Shown here: piece by piece, positions 11,258 to 22,790 of the stretch | Numbering within the stretch: position 1 is the stretch's first letter | Layout: every line of letters begins with the position of its first letter | Assembly: GCA_030761205.1 (NCBI GenBank) | Contig: JAULJL010000010.1 | Span: forward strand, 32,688,022 to 32,752,021 | Origin: Fremontodendron californicum | Lineage: Eukaryota; Streptophyta; Magnoliopsida; Malvales; Malvaceae | Direction of reading: 5' to 3' | DNA length: 64,000 bases | Notes under the pieces: model-generated | Seen by the model: the letters and a program-made list of their open reading frames with translations, nothing else | Database searches by the model: none | What the model was told of the DNA's origin: nothing | Translations under genes and position numbers: made by a program

Positions 11258-11530
11258 ACGAACCCAAACCGAACAAGAACCCAGACCGAACCCGAACCCG
11301 AATGGGCCCGAACCCGAATGGGCCCGAACCCGAATGGGCCCGAACCTGAATGGGCCGAAACCCGAATGGGTCGAAACCCGAATGGGCCCAAACCCGAATG
11401 AGCCCGAACTCGAATGGACCCGAACCCGAATGAGCCCGAGCCCGGATGGACCCGAACCCGAATGAACCCGAACCCGAATGAGCCCGAACCCGAATGAACC
11501 CGAACCCGAATGAACCCGACCCGAACCCGC
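11258..11530. repeat. right subterminal repeat array of hAT element
   Basis: About fourteen imperfect 16-bp units of the type CCCGAACCCGAATGGG run up to the terminal TTGCCACCTCTA. The motif is on the plus strand, the same direction as at the left end, so the arrays are direct while the terminal repeats are inverted. Three reading frames stay open through it and give Phe/Gly/Ser/Arg-rich products that are artefacts of the period. Confidence 0.8.
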
Positions 11531-11942
11531 CCAATTGCCACCTCTAGTTTTTAGTATATATAAGCTAGTGTTCCATGTTGGGTTAGGACCCAAGAGGCAC
11601 CCAAGTATTGTGGTGGGTAAAGACCTACACAAACTTGGGCTACCACACGTGCACGCCGCTGAGCCAGGCTTGGGTCAGGTCGAACCAGGCTTGGGCTTGA
11701 GTCAGCAATTAATTTTTTGCTGCCCAGCCCGACCAACCAAATAGCTAAATAAACCTGTCTGATTGCTTGCCGTTTCGATCCAATATTGAACCTTTTTTGT
11801 TGTTCCAACAATAGTGTCCTTTTCATTTAAGACGTATTGGTTCGGATTTTATCAGAACCGGTTCCTACTCAACAACAGTGTTTGTTGATCGAACCGGTTC
11901 ATATCTAACTGATATGTCTGTCCGAATAGATTTATGTTCTCC

Positions 11943-11950
11943 TATAAATA
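11943..11950 (+). promoter_or_regulatory. TATA box in copia 5' LTR
   Basis: TATAAATA occurs at the same place as in the 3' LTR (23413-23420), just before a segment that in both LTRs reads CAGAGTCTGTTTTACT. It is the likely core promoter of the element. Confidence 0.6.
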
Positions 11951-12284
11951 TAGATTTCCAGAGTCTGTTTTACTTACTAATTCACTGAGTATCAGATTTC
12001 TTCCTTCTCGTATTTGTCTACTGTCTTGTGCGAGAGACTAATTCATCTTTTCAGTTCGCTGAGTTACTCCGAGTGTGCCCTCTAGAGCAACGTTATCGAG
12101 GAGGCCTGGGAGACGATTTGCATACAATCTGCAAGCACCTTAGAGGCAGACAAAATTCGTCTTAAGGTCAGAAGTTCTACCTTGACTAGATATTGATTTT
12201 TTCAAATCAATTTCTATAAGTGTTCTTTATATTCGGTTCTGTGTAATCTATAATTACATGCAAGTTCAAAGTATATATATATAT

Positions 12285-13730
12285 ATATATAATATAATAT
12301 AACACGGTACATGGTGACTGGATAAGTATTTGCTGACATGGATGCTTAGGTGAACATCTCCTTCAATTGACACGTAGAATAATATTTAATTTAAATTAAT
12401 AATTAGATAATTCTATTTAATAAATTATTTAAATTCAAGATTGAAATCTATCCAAAATTGAAATTTTTTAGATAAATTCATAATTTTGATTTGTGTCTTC
12501 TACACATAATATATTATCTATACAGATTATCTTTATATTATCTACACGTAATATATTTAAAAATAAAAATGAAGAGAGATTATCTTATGAATGAAAATAA
12601 TTTATTGCATTTAACTATAACGAAAATCTTATTTACTAACTTATCAAATAGTATTTAAAAACTATTAAGAGATTGCAAGATGCACGGAATATAAAAATAA
12701 TTTAAAAGAAATCATAGGATGCACGGAATATAAAAATAATTTATATAGTTTTTTAAATGCATGAAAACAATATTTTAACTATTATATTGTATAGAATGAA
12801 TTAAAGTCTGCCTTAACTTCTCTTAACGCGTGCAATAAATTATTCCAAAATTTTATTTTATAGAAAAAATAAAAATGAAGACAGATTATCTTATGAATGA
12901 AAATAATCCAAAAATTATTCCAAAAAAAATATAAAGATTTCAGAGAAGGCATCGATTCTATGCTGGAAGTGAATTATCAAATCCTATACTGGATTTTAAA
13001 TTTTAAAAATACCATATTTATTAAAGTTTAACTCTTATCTATTAAAAGGCTATTTTAATAAACCTGAAGTTATTTGAAGACTTCAAGTTTGATGTGAAGA
13101 ATATTTATATATACAAATATACAAATAATCAATCAAAATGTGTTTAAATTTTAACTTAGTAATCAAATTTCAATTCTTCATTTAATTATAAAAAAACATA
13201 ATGAATTATTAATTTATGAGATTTCCATCATAAATGTGCATATTTTGAATGAAAATGTGATAGAAAAATTAAGACGTTTCTTTTTTGTTTTTGTTCTTTA
13301 TGTTGCATGAAAGTAAAGTGCCATAAAGATTAAAGATAGAGTTTTTAAATTTTTCAGGGGATTAGTTTTTTTTTTTTTTTTGGTGTGAAAAAAATTATTA
13401 TATTAATATTTTTTGACAATAAATGCTAATAAAAAAAAATAAAGTTTTTAATTTTAAAATCATATAAACATATCAATTTTATGTTCATCAATTTTCAACA
13501 TATCTAATGTTTTAATTTTTTAAAAATAAAAAAAACACTTATCATTTTAAATCCACCATGCATTGCAGTTAATTGTTTAATTTTCTTATTACATTTTATA
13601 TTAAATAATATATTTTTTATAGATTATAAATTTCAAAAATTCAAATATAATTGTCAGAAAAATACTAATTTGTGTATGAACACATAAATAAATAAAACTA
13701 AATTATGCATCACATGGGTCACAAACTAGT
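12285..13730 (+). mobile_element. Helitron-like unit, copy 2
   Basis: It starts in an (AT)n run with TATAACACGGTACATGGTGAC and a TTGACACGTAGAAT block about 60 bp on, matching the other 5' termini. It ends with TGCATCACATGGGTCACAAA followed by CTAGT at 13726-13730, the form of a Helitron 3' end. The interior is AT-rich with no gene; a short segment (AGATGCACGGAATATAAAAA) is repeated near 12680 and 12715. Sitting in the 5' LTR of the copia element, it is younger than that element. Confidence 0.5.
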
Positions 13731-15308
13731 ATACATATAATATAACAAGATACATGCTTACGTGGCAAGGTTTGCTGAAATAGACGCTTACGTGGATACC
13801 TTATATTTTTGACACGTAGTACAAGTTTAATTTTAATTATATATTATATTAAAATTAAAATTCAAAAAAATATTTATCAAAAACTTTTAATTTTATATTT
13901 AAAAAATCTTATCTCGTCACTTAATCTTTAAATATATATTATATTTTAAATTAAAACAAATTTTTTTTTTCTATTAAATCTTAAATTCTATCAAAAACTT
14001 ATCTTAAATTTAAAAGGTTATCAAATTTGTTAAGTTTTAAACTTAATAAATTTTATCTATTCACTTATTAAACATATATTTAACAAATTTTATTTTAAAT
14101 ATATTACAATTCATATCATCATATCATATATAATGTTTATGATGATGACTTATCTTTCTAAAACATGGGATAATGTTTCAAATATGTTATTTATTAAATA
14201 AATTATTTAAATTTAAAATTAAAATCTAACAAAAATTTGAAATTTGTATAAATTTAAAATTTAAACATATTATCACATTCACAATTTATCTTTTCTTTTT
14301 GAATTTAATCAAAGTTCTAATATATGCATCATAAATTTTGAATGCATATCTTAATCAAAATGGATTAGATTTGGTTTTTATATTTTGAATTCGTAAGACA
14401 AATTTAATTTTTTAAAATCTTAAATATTTTTTATTAAACCACACCCTTATAAATAGATGTACTTTTTTAGGATCTTTGAGATTTAAGACCCTTGGAATTT
14501 CTCACTTTGTTATGTGTTCTCAATTCATATATTTTATTTATATTGTAATTGAAATATTTTTATTATCTGGTTTATCCTTTTTAGTCCATTACTTTTATAT
14601 TCTTTTAAATTGATTAGCTTTTATATATAATATTTGTGTTTGATTTAATTTTTTAATATTTCTTCCATGTTTTTCTGTACTTGTAGTTGCCATAGTATAT
14701 AAAGTGGCTTTAGTATAGTTTTAGTATACTTCTTCTCCTAACTCTTAAGTTTTTTTTTTTAAATTTCTTTTACTAAAAGTGAATTTTACTTTGCATGCCA
14801 AATTTTCATATTGATTTTGTAATTTGAGTATTTTAAAAAATACATGCCTGACATACTATTATCAAGTTTCTTTAATCCCATAATCCCATTAAGCCTTGAC
14901 TTAAGCCTCATTTGGATTCCACCGCACCTTTGGTGTAGTGGAATCCTAGGAGCATTTCTGGGGGGTTTTACCCCCCACTGATCGGCACTACCACTGGGAG
15001 TGCATTTATCAAAATGTTTCAAAGTTTTAAGAAGTAAATTATGTCATTCAGTCTTTATATACTTTATCTTAATTTTAAATTTTCAAGTAATTACGAAAAT
15101 TTTTAAATTTCATGATCGATGTAGATAATGAGGCCTTGAATCCCAAATTCTTCTAACCATAATCATTATTTCCACATTAGACAAATTTATTGATTATGCG
15201 TGAATATATTAGACCTTTAGACTAAGCCTCACCCTCATAATTAAGTGTGTTTCTATAGATTTCTTGATATTTTTAGCTTTAAAAGATTTTTCACTTTGAA
15301 ACCTATAA
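13731..15308 (+). mobile_element. Helitron-like unit, copy 3, head-to-tail with copy 2
   Basis: Immediately after the CTAGT of copy 2 comes another 5' terminus (TATAACAAGATACATGCTTA, GCTTACGTGGATACC, TTGACACGTAG). No clear CTRRT end precedes the next 5' terminus at 15309, so copy 3 may be truncated or may contain copy 4. The interior is AT-rich except for the hairpin island at 14914-15003. Segments near 14440-14520 and 15225-15310 are related to each other. Confidence 0.45.
14914..15003. other. three consecutive hairpins in a GC-rich island
   Basis: Within 90 bp are three inverted repeats: GGATTCCAC (14914-14922) with GTGGAATCC (14938-14946); TGGGGGG (14959-14965) with CCCCCCA (14971-14977); and GCACT (14985-14989) with AGTGC (14999-15003). 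The surrounding DNA is extremely AT-rich, so the block stands out. It matches no RNA family I recognise. Confidence 0.6.
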
Positions 15309-16048
15309 TCATATATATATATATTACAAAGTACATGGAAACATGATAAGATATGCTTATGTAGGTAATTTATTTTCATGATATGTAAGATGATTCTAAA
15401 AGAATATATTACTTATCAAATATGCCTATTTATTTCATAAATTATGCATTATTTTAGAATTACAATTAATTTTATTCAATTCTTAGAATTTAGTTATTTA
15501 TCTTGGTATAAAAGATATATTATTAAGATGAATTTTGAGTTTGACTTTTAGGTCTTTAAAAAGATTGATTTATGAAAGTTTTAAATTCGTCTACATCATT
15601 ATGGTTACATCATTATCCAAATTTTAAACAAATTTTTTAAAAATTAAAATTAGCATATAATTATTTATCTGGGTTAGATATAACAACATCATTATTGAAC
15701 TTTTAAACGAAGATTTTTTAAATTAAAATGATCACATACTTGTTTGTCTTTATTTTAGGGTTACATATAATATTTGTATTTAGCAAATAATTGAAGCAAC
15801 AATTTTTTTTTTTTTTTTATGAAAATAAAGAATGACTAAATTTGAAAAATGTTAAGTTTATTTTAAATGAATAAATATTGTTTATAATATAAATTGTGTA
15901 TACATACATTTATGAATGTATGATTATATATAGTAGATTAATAGAAATATATATTATTTAAAAAAATAATATAATATAAAAATTTTAAAAATTAAAATCA
16001 TGAAAATAAAATAAAAAATCCGTGCATCGAATGGGTTAAAAAATTAGT
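15309..16048 (+). mobile_element. Helitron-like unit, copy 4
   Basis: It starts TCATATATATATATATTACA and AAGTACATGGAAACATG, and ends with CCGTGCATCGAATGGGTTAA followed by TTAGT at 16044-16048. The 5' TC and the 3' GTGCATCG-type arm before a TTAGT/CTAGT end resemble Helitron termini. Its 740 bp of AT-rich interior hold no coding region, so it would be non-autonomous. Confidence 0.5.
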
Positions 16049-16122
16049 ATATATATATATATATAAAGTTTCATTATGTTTTATATATATTCTGTTTATA
16101 ATATTGTATATAGCAGATAACA

Positions 16123-16640
16123 ATCTTAAGACGAATTTTTATTTCTATTTGTTATATACTGTATGTATACTTGTTATATATATTGTTTAATTGTTACAAT
16201 AATATATATATATATATATATATCACTACTGTATGTTAGAATATTTATATATATATAAGTAACAAAATAGTTACGAACTTCTTTTGTTAGAATATATATT
16301 ATATATATTTATATTATATATTACATCTTCTTATTGAATATGCTTAGTGTTTGTTTATATATATATATATTAAAAGCTTACGGTATATTGTTTGAGAGCA
16401 TATATTTGTTAGCATATATTTACTTACTGACTACATATAAGTTATAATATTTGTTTAAGTGTTATAACATAGTTATTATACATAAACAGTAGCGATTTAC
16501 ATTGTTTAGTGTTTCTTAGTAATTTTACAATTTGGTCTTTTTCGATTTAACATTGTTAGCATTTTTTATATATATTTCTTACATCTGTTGAGAGCATATA
16601 TATATATATTCGTTATAATATATATAGTTAAAATAGTGAT

Positions 16641-16676
<36 letters not shown>

Positions 16677-16765
16677 GTTATTATAATATATATAATTTTG
16701 TAAATATTATTAGTAGTATAATTCTGTAATTATATGAGTTGATCCTGTTATTTTTGAAATAACAG
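16123..16765 (+). other. copia leader, AT-rich, with (AT)n runs
   Basis: Untranslated region between the end of the 5' LTR and gag. It holds several (AT)n runs (about 16201-16223 and 16649-16673). A recognisable primer-binding site is missing after 16122; the sequence there reads ATCTTAAGACGAATTTTT. Nothing else was recognised. Confidence 0.6.
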
Positions 16766-17663
16766 ATGGCCGAACATCTACCAGTAATGTTAGTGCGCCT
16801 GTAGCGCTACAACCTCTACATGTCACACATGGTGAGAGACTCGAGAAGTTCAGTGGTTTGGACTTCAAACGGTGGCAGCAAAAGATGCTGTTATCTGACC
16901 ACCCTCAACCTAGCCAGGTTTTTACAGGAGGAGGCATCGACTCTAAACGAGGGAGAGACCGATACTACTGTTGTAGCCTCGGTGGAAGCATGGAAGCATT
17001 CTGACTTCCTATGCAAGAGCTACATCCTCAACGGTTTGGACAACATGTTATACAATATGTATAGTTCGATCAAGACAACTAGAGAGTTGTGGGAGTCCTT
17101 AGAGAGAAAATACAGAACCGAGGATGCCGGCACAAAGAAATTTGTGGTTGGCCGGTTTCTGGATTTTAAAATGGTGGACTCCAATACCGTGATTAGTCAA
17201 GTCTAAGAATATCAGTTAATCCTCCATGAGATTACTACCGAAGGAATGATTCTTAGTGAATCATTTGAGATGGCGGCTTTGATAGAGAAACTACTACCTT
17301 CTTGAAAAGATTTCAAAAACTATATAAAACACAAAAGAAAGGAGATGATTTTAGAGGACTTGATTGTTCGATTAAGAATCGAGGAGGATAACCGTGGTTT
17401 AGAGAAGAGGGTTAAGATTCAGAACATGGAAGCCAAAGCGAATGTTATTGAACATTCAAAGAAGGCCAACAAAAAGAAAATTTGTTGGTTCTAGTTCTTC
17501 CCAAGCTAATAATGGAACGGATTTCAAGAAGTTCAAGGGAACTTGTTTCGTGTACAACAAGCCCGGACATCGTGAAAAAGATTGCCGACAAAACAAGAAA
17601 AAGAAAGCTCAAGCCAACCTAGTTGATGATAATGAGATTGAGCTAGCTGCTGTAGTGTCATAA
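16766..17663 (+). pseudogene. copia gag of the nested element
   Basis: It starts at ATG 16766 (MAEHLP) and hits an early TAG. Across frames it gives GERLEKFSGLDFKRWQQKM, then SILNGLDNMLYNMYSS-like and RELWESLERKYRTEDAGTKK segments and EKLLPS, typical of copia gag proteins. At least two frameshifts and several stops are present. The zinc knuckle near 17545-17590 reads CFVYNKPGHREKDC, so the second cysteine is replaced by tyrosine. It would have formed the particle coat. Confidence 0.88.
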
Positions 17664-17832
17664 GTGAACCTAGTGGAAAACCCTAAGACGTGGTGGGTTG
17701 ATATCGGGGCCACTTGTCACGTATGTTCTAAGAGGAAGAGTTTCTCCAAGTATAAAGAAGCTGCTAATGATGAGCAACTATTTATGGGAAACTCTACGGT
17801 TTGCAAAGTACGAGGCCATAGGAAGGTGGTAC
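17664..17832 (+). pseudogene. copia protease, N-terminal part, split by solo LTR
   Basis: The reading NPKTWWVDIGATCHVC is the copia protease start, but the active-site triplet reads Asp-Ile-Gly instead of Asp-Ser-Gly. The frame runs to GHRKVVL at the insertion point and resumes after the solo LTR as KMTSRKELTLNNVVHAPEIR at about 19372, so the two halves were one reading frame before the insertion. Confidence 0.88.
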
Positions 17833-19364
17833 TGTTGTCGGATTTACCACGCAAGTGCACGTATGGTTAACAAGTAATAAAGTGAAGAGTAGAGTATCTT
17901 TCCAACAAAGAATTATTACTAAATTTGTTAAGTACAAAAATTAAAACAACTCAATCTTATTCAAACAATTAGTTAAAATATGTAAATTAAAAACTAAATT
18001 AAAGAAAATAATAATTAAATCAATGGAGAAAAGCCTAGGATTACAATTTTCCTCAACACTTCGTATGAACCTCTCCTACCCTCTTAACTTGATTAATGAC
18101 CTTGAGTTGTTAACCTAGAGTTCTAATCTATTTATAAGTATTTTTCGATGGTCTTATAAAAATATCTCTCTAAACCAATTAACTATATGTTTATGATAAT
18201 TGAATTAAAGAGAAACTCATTAAGCTTAGACTCTAAAATTGGTTACACATGACACGTAAGTATATTTCTACCCTACATGCAAATCAATTCATCATAATAA
18301 ATGAATATGAAATATATGTTATTCAATCCATGTCTAACACTAAACTCCTTATGTGTAGTTGTATTTAGGTTACCAAATCAATCTAATTGGTAGCTAAGCA
18401 ATTAGAAGCATTAAGATCAAGATTGAATAAACAACGTCAAATATCATTAAATCAAGCAATACAGTAAAATAATCCAAACTACATGTTGAGTTCCATTGCA
18501 ATCCTAGAAAAATAAATTAGTTCATGATAAATAATGGAAACATAAAATAAAGGAGTTTCACCATCATCAATGGTACAAGAAAGTAAAGAAAGAATAAAAG
18601 AAAAGAGAAAACTAAGTTTTGCCGGGACTTCAGTATTCGATCCTCCAAAATCTCTTTTGCTCCTTGCAAATCTTTGGTGGCTACTCTCCTTAAGATAAAT
18701 TAGGTTTATAGAACTTGATTCCCCTTTATTTTAGCCTTAAAATTCCTATTTATAGAGCCTTAAAACCCTGGAGTCAAAAATTTCGCGTGCAAGCAACAGG
18801 TAAACAAACAGTTTTTTATTTTTTATTTTTTTTGCCTCGGCGCTGTAGTGCTGGCTTTCCAGTGCTGCATTGCTAGGTCTCGGCCTGGATGGTGTTGCAG
18901 CGCCAGCTTCTAGCGTCGCGGCGCCAGCCTTGCTGGTTCGGTGATGTTGCTTCCTCCGTCTTCTCTCACTTCCTCAGCTGATTTGGATGGGAAAATCTTG
19001 TCCGAATTGGACATGTAAACTACTTTTGGAAAGCTATGGAAATCAGCTTCAAAAGTCAAGAGGAAGGTTTCTTGAATAAAGACTTTAAGATCATGTTTTG
19101 CTAGCAACAAGCTCCGGAGGTCAAATTTGCCCATGCGTTGCTTTGCACATTTTTTCGTCTTTTTGCATCTTGAAGCTCCTTCTCACTTTGGACCTATAAA
19201 AATAAAAAAAATAACTTAATAATTAATTTAAACATGAAATAAATAAATAAATAAAATTAATCTAAAAACAATTAAAACTAATCAATTCTGAATAAAAACT
19301 TCAAGGACTTAGCCGATTTGAATGCATAAAATATGATAAATAACTATATTTTATAGAGTTATGA
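17833..19364. repeat. solo LTR (1.5 kb) inside copia pol
   Basis: The segment begins TGTTGTCGGATTTACC and ends TAGAGTTATGA, flanked by GGTAC (17828-17832) and GGTAG (19365-19369), a 5-bp duplication with one change. A second copy at 60444-61741 shares the start, the end and long blocks such as CTCTCCTACCCTCTTAACTT. It has no coding sequence and a GC-rich patch at 18830-18940. With no internal region or partner nearby, it is a solo LTR left by recombination. Confidence 0.88.
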
Positions 19365-19369
19365 GGTAG

Positions 19370-20560
19370 TCAAGATGACTTCCAGGAAGGAACTAACTTT
19401 GAATAATGTGGTTCATGCTCCTGAAATTCGTAAGAATTTGGTTTCCAGCTCTCTGTTAAGCAAGAATGGGTTTAGGTTCGTATTCGAGTCTGATAAATTT
19501 GTACTCACTAAAAGTGGGATGTTTGTGGGAAGGGGATATCTATGTGATGGGCTTTTTAAGCTCAATGTAATGACTATTGTACTAAAGAACAAGATTATTA
19601 ATAAGAATATTTCTTCTGTTTATTTGGTGGAGTCCTCTAAATTATGGCATGGTAGATTAGGTCATGTAAATTACAAGACCTTGCAGAAAATCAACAATTT
19701 GGATTTGCTTCCGAAAATTGTCATTAACAAAAATCACAAATGTGAAATTTGTGTGGAATCCAAATTAGCTAAGGCTCCTTTATATTCGATAGAAAGAAGT
19801 AGCGAACCTCTAGATTTAATTCACACTGATATATGTGACTTAAAGTTTGTGCAAACTAGAGGTGGTAAAAATTATTTTTTTTGCTTTTATTGATGATTGC
19901 ACAAGATATTGTTACGTCTATTTGCTAAGAAGCAAAGACAAGGCTTTGGAAGCTTTTAAGCTCTTTAAAAATGAGGTCAAAAATCAACTAAGCAAGAAAA
20001 TTAAGATAATAAGGAGTGATAGAGGTGGTGAATATGATTCATTGCTTAATGAATTCTGTTCAGAAAATGGTATCGTCCATCAAACCCTGCTCTTTATTCA
20101 CCTCAACAAAATGGTATCACCGAACGCAAGAACCGAACATTGAAAGAAATGATGAACGCTTTGTTGATAAGTTCAGGGTTACCTCAAAACTTGTGGGGGA
20201 GGCTATTTTATCAACTATTTTTTTAAAAATAAATACCCCACAAGAAGTTAGACAAGACACCGTATGAATTGTGGAAGGGTCGAAGACCATCCTACAAATA
20301 CATGAAAGTGTGGGGGTGTCTTGCGAAGGTAGCTGTTCCTCTACCTAAAAAGATCAAAATAAGACCTAAAACTGTTGATTGCGTATTCATTGGATATACA
20401 AACAATAGTGCTGCTTATCTTTTTCTTGTGTTAAAGTCGGACATTCCCGATATTTATATAAATACGATAATTGAATCAAGGAATGCTTCGTTTTTTGAAG
20501 ATGTACTTCCTTATAAGGAAAAACAAGAGAATAAGACTACTAAGAGAACTCATGAGTCCT
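19370..20560 (+). pseudogene. copia integrase of the nested element
   Basis: Motifs in order: SKLWHGRLGHVNYKTLQKI and HKCEICVESKLAKAP (the HHCC zinc region), then FIDDCTRYCYVYLLRSKDKA and IIRSDRGGEYDS (first two catalytic acids), and after several breaks YMKVWGCLAKVAVPLP and VFIGYTNNSAAYLFL near the C terminus. A frameshift lies at the T run near 19875 and more near 20090-20270, where the third catalytic segment is scrambled. Not functional. Confidence 0.9.
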
Positions 20561-22205
20561 CGAGTAGTGATCCAATCATGGATGAAGAGGAACCCAGAAA
20601 GAGCAAACGGGCTAAAGTACCAACTGATTATGGTCCGGATTTTCTAACATATTTATTAGAAAATAAACCTCAAACTTTTAAGCAGGCTATGTCATCTCTA
20701 GAAACACAATTCTGGAAAGAGGTCGTTACCAATGAACTAGAATCCATCATGCAAAATCATACATGGGAACTGGTGGATCTTCCTCATGGGAATAAGCCTT
20801 TAGGATCCAAATGGATATTTAAGAGGAAGATGAAGGTAGATGGATCGATTGATAAATATAAGGCCCGACTTATAATAAAAGGATACAAGCAAAAGGAAGG
20901 GCTCGATTATTTTGATATGTACTTACCAGTTATGAGAATAACATCCATTCAAATGTTAGTAGCTATAGCAGCTCTTAACAATCTCGAAATACACCAAATG
21001 GATGCTAAGACAGCTTTCCTGAATGGAGTTTTAGACGAAGAAATCTATATGGAACAACCCGAAGGGTTCAAAGTTCTAGGACAGTAAAGGAAGATGTGTA
21101 AGCTTGTTAAATCATTATATGGTTTAAAACAAACTCCTAAACAATGGGATCAAAAATTGGACAACACAATGTTGTCAAATGGTTTTCGTATTAATGAATG
21201 CGATAAATACGTATACGTAAAAGATACGAATAAGGGATATGTCATTGTTTGTCTATACGTAGATGATATGTTGATCTTAGGCAGTAATGATGAGATCATT
21301 AAAGCTACCAAAGCTTGGTTGACCAGTAAATTTGATATGAAAGATATGGGTGTAGCAGATGTGGTTTTAGGAATTAAAATTTCTAAAACACAAGATGGCA
21401 TGGTAATATCTCAAGATCATTATGTAAATAATATTCTTGAGAAATTCAATAAGAATGATACCAATATAGCCAAAACACCTATAGATGTTAATTTAAATCT
21501 AAAGAAAAATACTGGTGACGTAATATCTCAAATTGAATATTCGCGGATAATTGGTAGTCTTATGTATCTCATGAAGTGCACAAGACCTGACATAGCTTAC
21601 TCAGTTAGCAAACTGAGTAGATTCACAAGTAATCCTAGAATGGATCACTGGAAGGCCATTGTGAGGGTACTCAGATATTTGAGATACACCTCAAGTTATG
21701 GACTCACTATACAAGATATCCAGCTGTACTTGAAGGGTACAGTGATGCAAACTGGATATCCAATACTAAAGATTCGAAATCCACTAGCGGATTTATCTTT
21801 AATATTAGAGAAGCTGCAGTGTCATGGAAATCTTCTAAACAAACATGTATTGCCAAATCCACTATGGAATATGAGTTTATAGCTTTAGATAAAGTTGGAG
21901 AAGAAGTGGAATGGCTTCGGAATTTTTTAGAAGATATTCCATGTTGGCCGAAACCTGTGCCTGCAATTTGTATACATTGTGATAGCCAATCTGCAATTGG
22001 TAGGGCACAGAGTAGTTTGTATAATGATAAATCTTGACACATTCGTCGAAGACACAATACCGTTAGACAGTTGCTCTCAAATGGGATTATCTCTATTGAT
22101 TGTGTAAAATCAAAGGATAATACTACGGATCCGCTAACGAAAGGTTTAACAAGAGAGCAAGTAAATATATCATCGAGGGGAATGGGTCTTAAGCCTATAA
22201 ATTAA
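20561..22205 (+). pseudogene. copia reverse transcriptase and RNase H
   Basis: The RT starts with AMSSLETQFWKEVVTNELES and runs through SKWIFKRKMKVDG, QMDAKTAFLNGVLDEEIYME and, after a TAA at 21085-21087, SLYGLKQTPKQW and VCLYVDDMLILGS, where the YVDD catalytic motif is intact. A frameshifted stretch (about 21700-21830) leads to the RNase H part: STMEYEFIALDKVGEEVEWL, HCDSQSAIG, and after another stop RRRHNTVRQLL and DPLTKGL, ending at TAA 22203-22205. It would copy element RNA into DNA. Confidence 0.92.
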
Positions 22206-22790
22206 AGTTACATAATGGCAACCCAAGCCTAGCTGACTGGAGATCCCAAGATCTAGGTTCAAAGGGACAACCAAGTTATGTTAACTTAGTGTAAGCACTA
22301 AAAGAGTTAAACACTCTTATCCATTCCAATGATGAATTAGTGCTGCCTGCAAAGGAGTTAGGATAAGATATGCTTTTAATGATTCTTATAGCTTGATAAA
22401 ATCAAGTGAGGTATTGCAGGATACTCTTAATAAGCAATCACCTATTATGAGTAAGAAATGTGACAATTTCTATGAGAATTGATCAGGCTAAATTCTCTAG
22501 AGTACTCATAGAAATCAGGACGTGTTCGGGGCCAAAATAGACACAACCATGAGAACCAAAGATGTTCGAAGGAGAATTGTGTGATACCTATTGTCTGGGT
22601 TTACACGAAAGGCTGAATAGTTAAAGACATCATGTTCACTAGTTAGCCGAGTAAATCCGATAGTTGTCATTATGGAGGTTCAAAGCCAAAAGCTACCTAT
22701 CTTGATGCAATTACTCTTCAAAGTTAGTCTTTCTCATACTCCGAGTCAGTTCGTCGTCTTAATCAGACAATTTTCATTCATGTGGGAGAT
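22206..22790 (+). other. copia 3' untranslated region and polypurine tract
   Basis: About 575 bp without coding signals lead to TGTGGGAGAT at 22781-22790, which abuts the 3' LTR and is the polypurine tract that primes plus-strand DNA. Confidence 0.8.

Larger units (their letters stand above)
5716..11546 (-). mobile_element. hAT transposon (5.8 kb) with transposase gene
   Basis: The ends are the inverted repeats TAGAGGTGGCAA and TTGCCACCTCTA, flanked by a perfect 8-bp duplication GTTTTTAG (5708-5715 and 11547-11554). That duplication length and the TAG-GTGGCAA-type terminus are characteristic of the hAT superfamily. A minus-strand transposase gene occupies 7212-9386, with its own likely promoter at about 10200. 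Each end carries a subterminal array of CCCGAA-rich repeats. It is inserted in the 5' LTR of the copia element and is therefore younger than it. Confidence 0.96.
5491..16122 (+). repeat. 5' LTR of the nested copia element, in three pieces
   Basis: Compared with the intact 3' LTR at 22791-23816, the 5' LTR appears as 5491-5715, then 11547/11555 to about 12280, then about 16049-16122. The first break is the hAT insertion, with the duplicated GTTTTTAG on both sides. The second lies in an (AT)n run and contains the Helitron-like block. The last piece resumes with AAGTTTCATTATG and ends at AGATAACA, exactly as the 3' LTR does. Confidence 0.9.

Noticed and set aside
11202..11632. Overlapping minus-strand open frames with Gly/Phe/Ser/Arg repeats (also 5792-5980 and 56954-57234)
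   Set aside because: They are translations of CCCGAA-type subterminal transposon repeats; several frames stay open at once because of the repeat, and there is no gene context.
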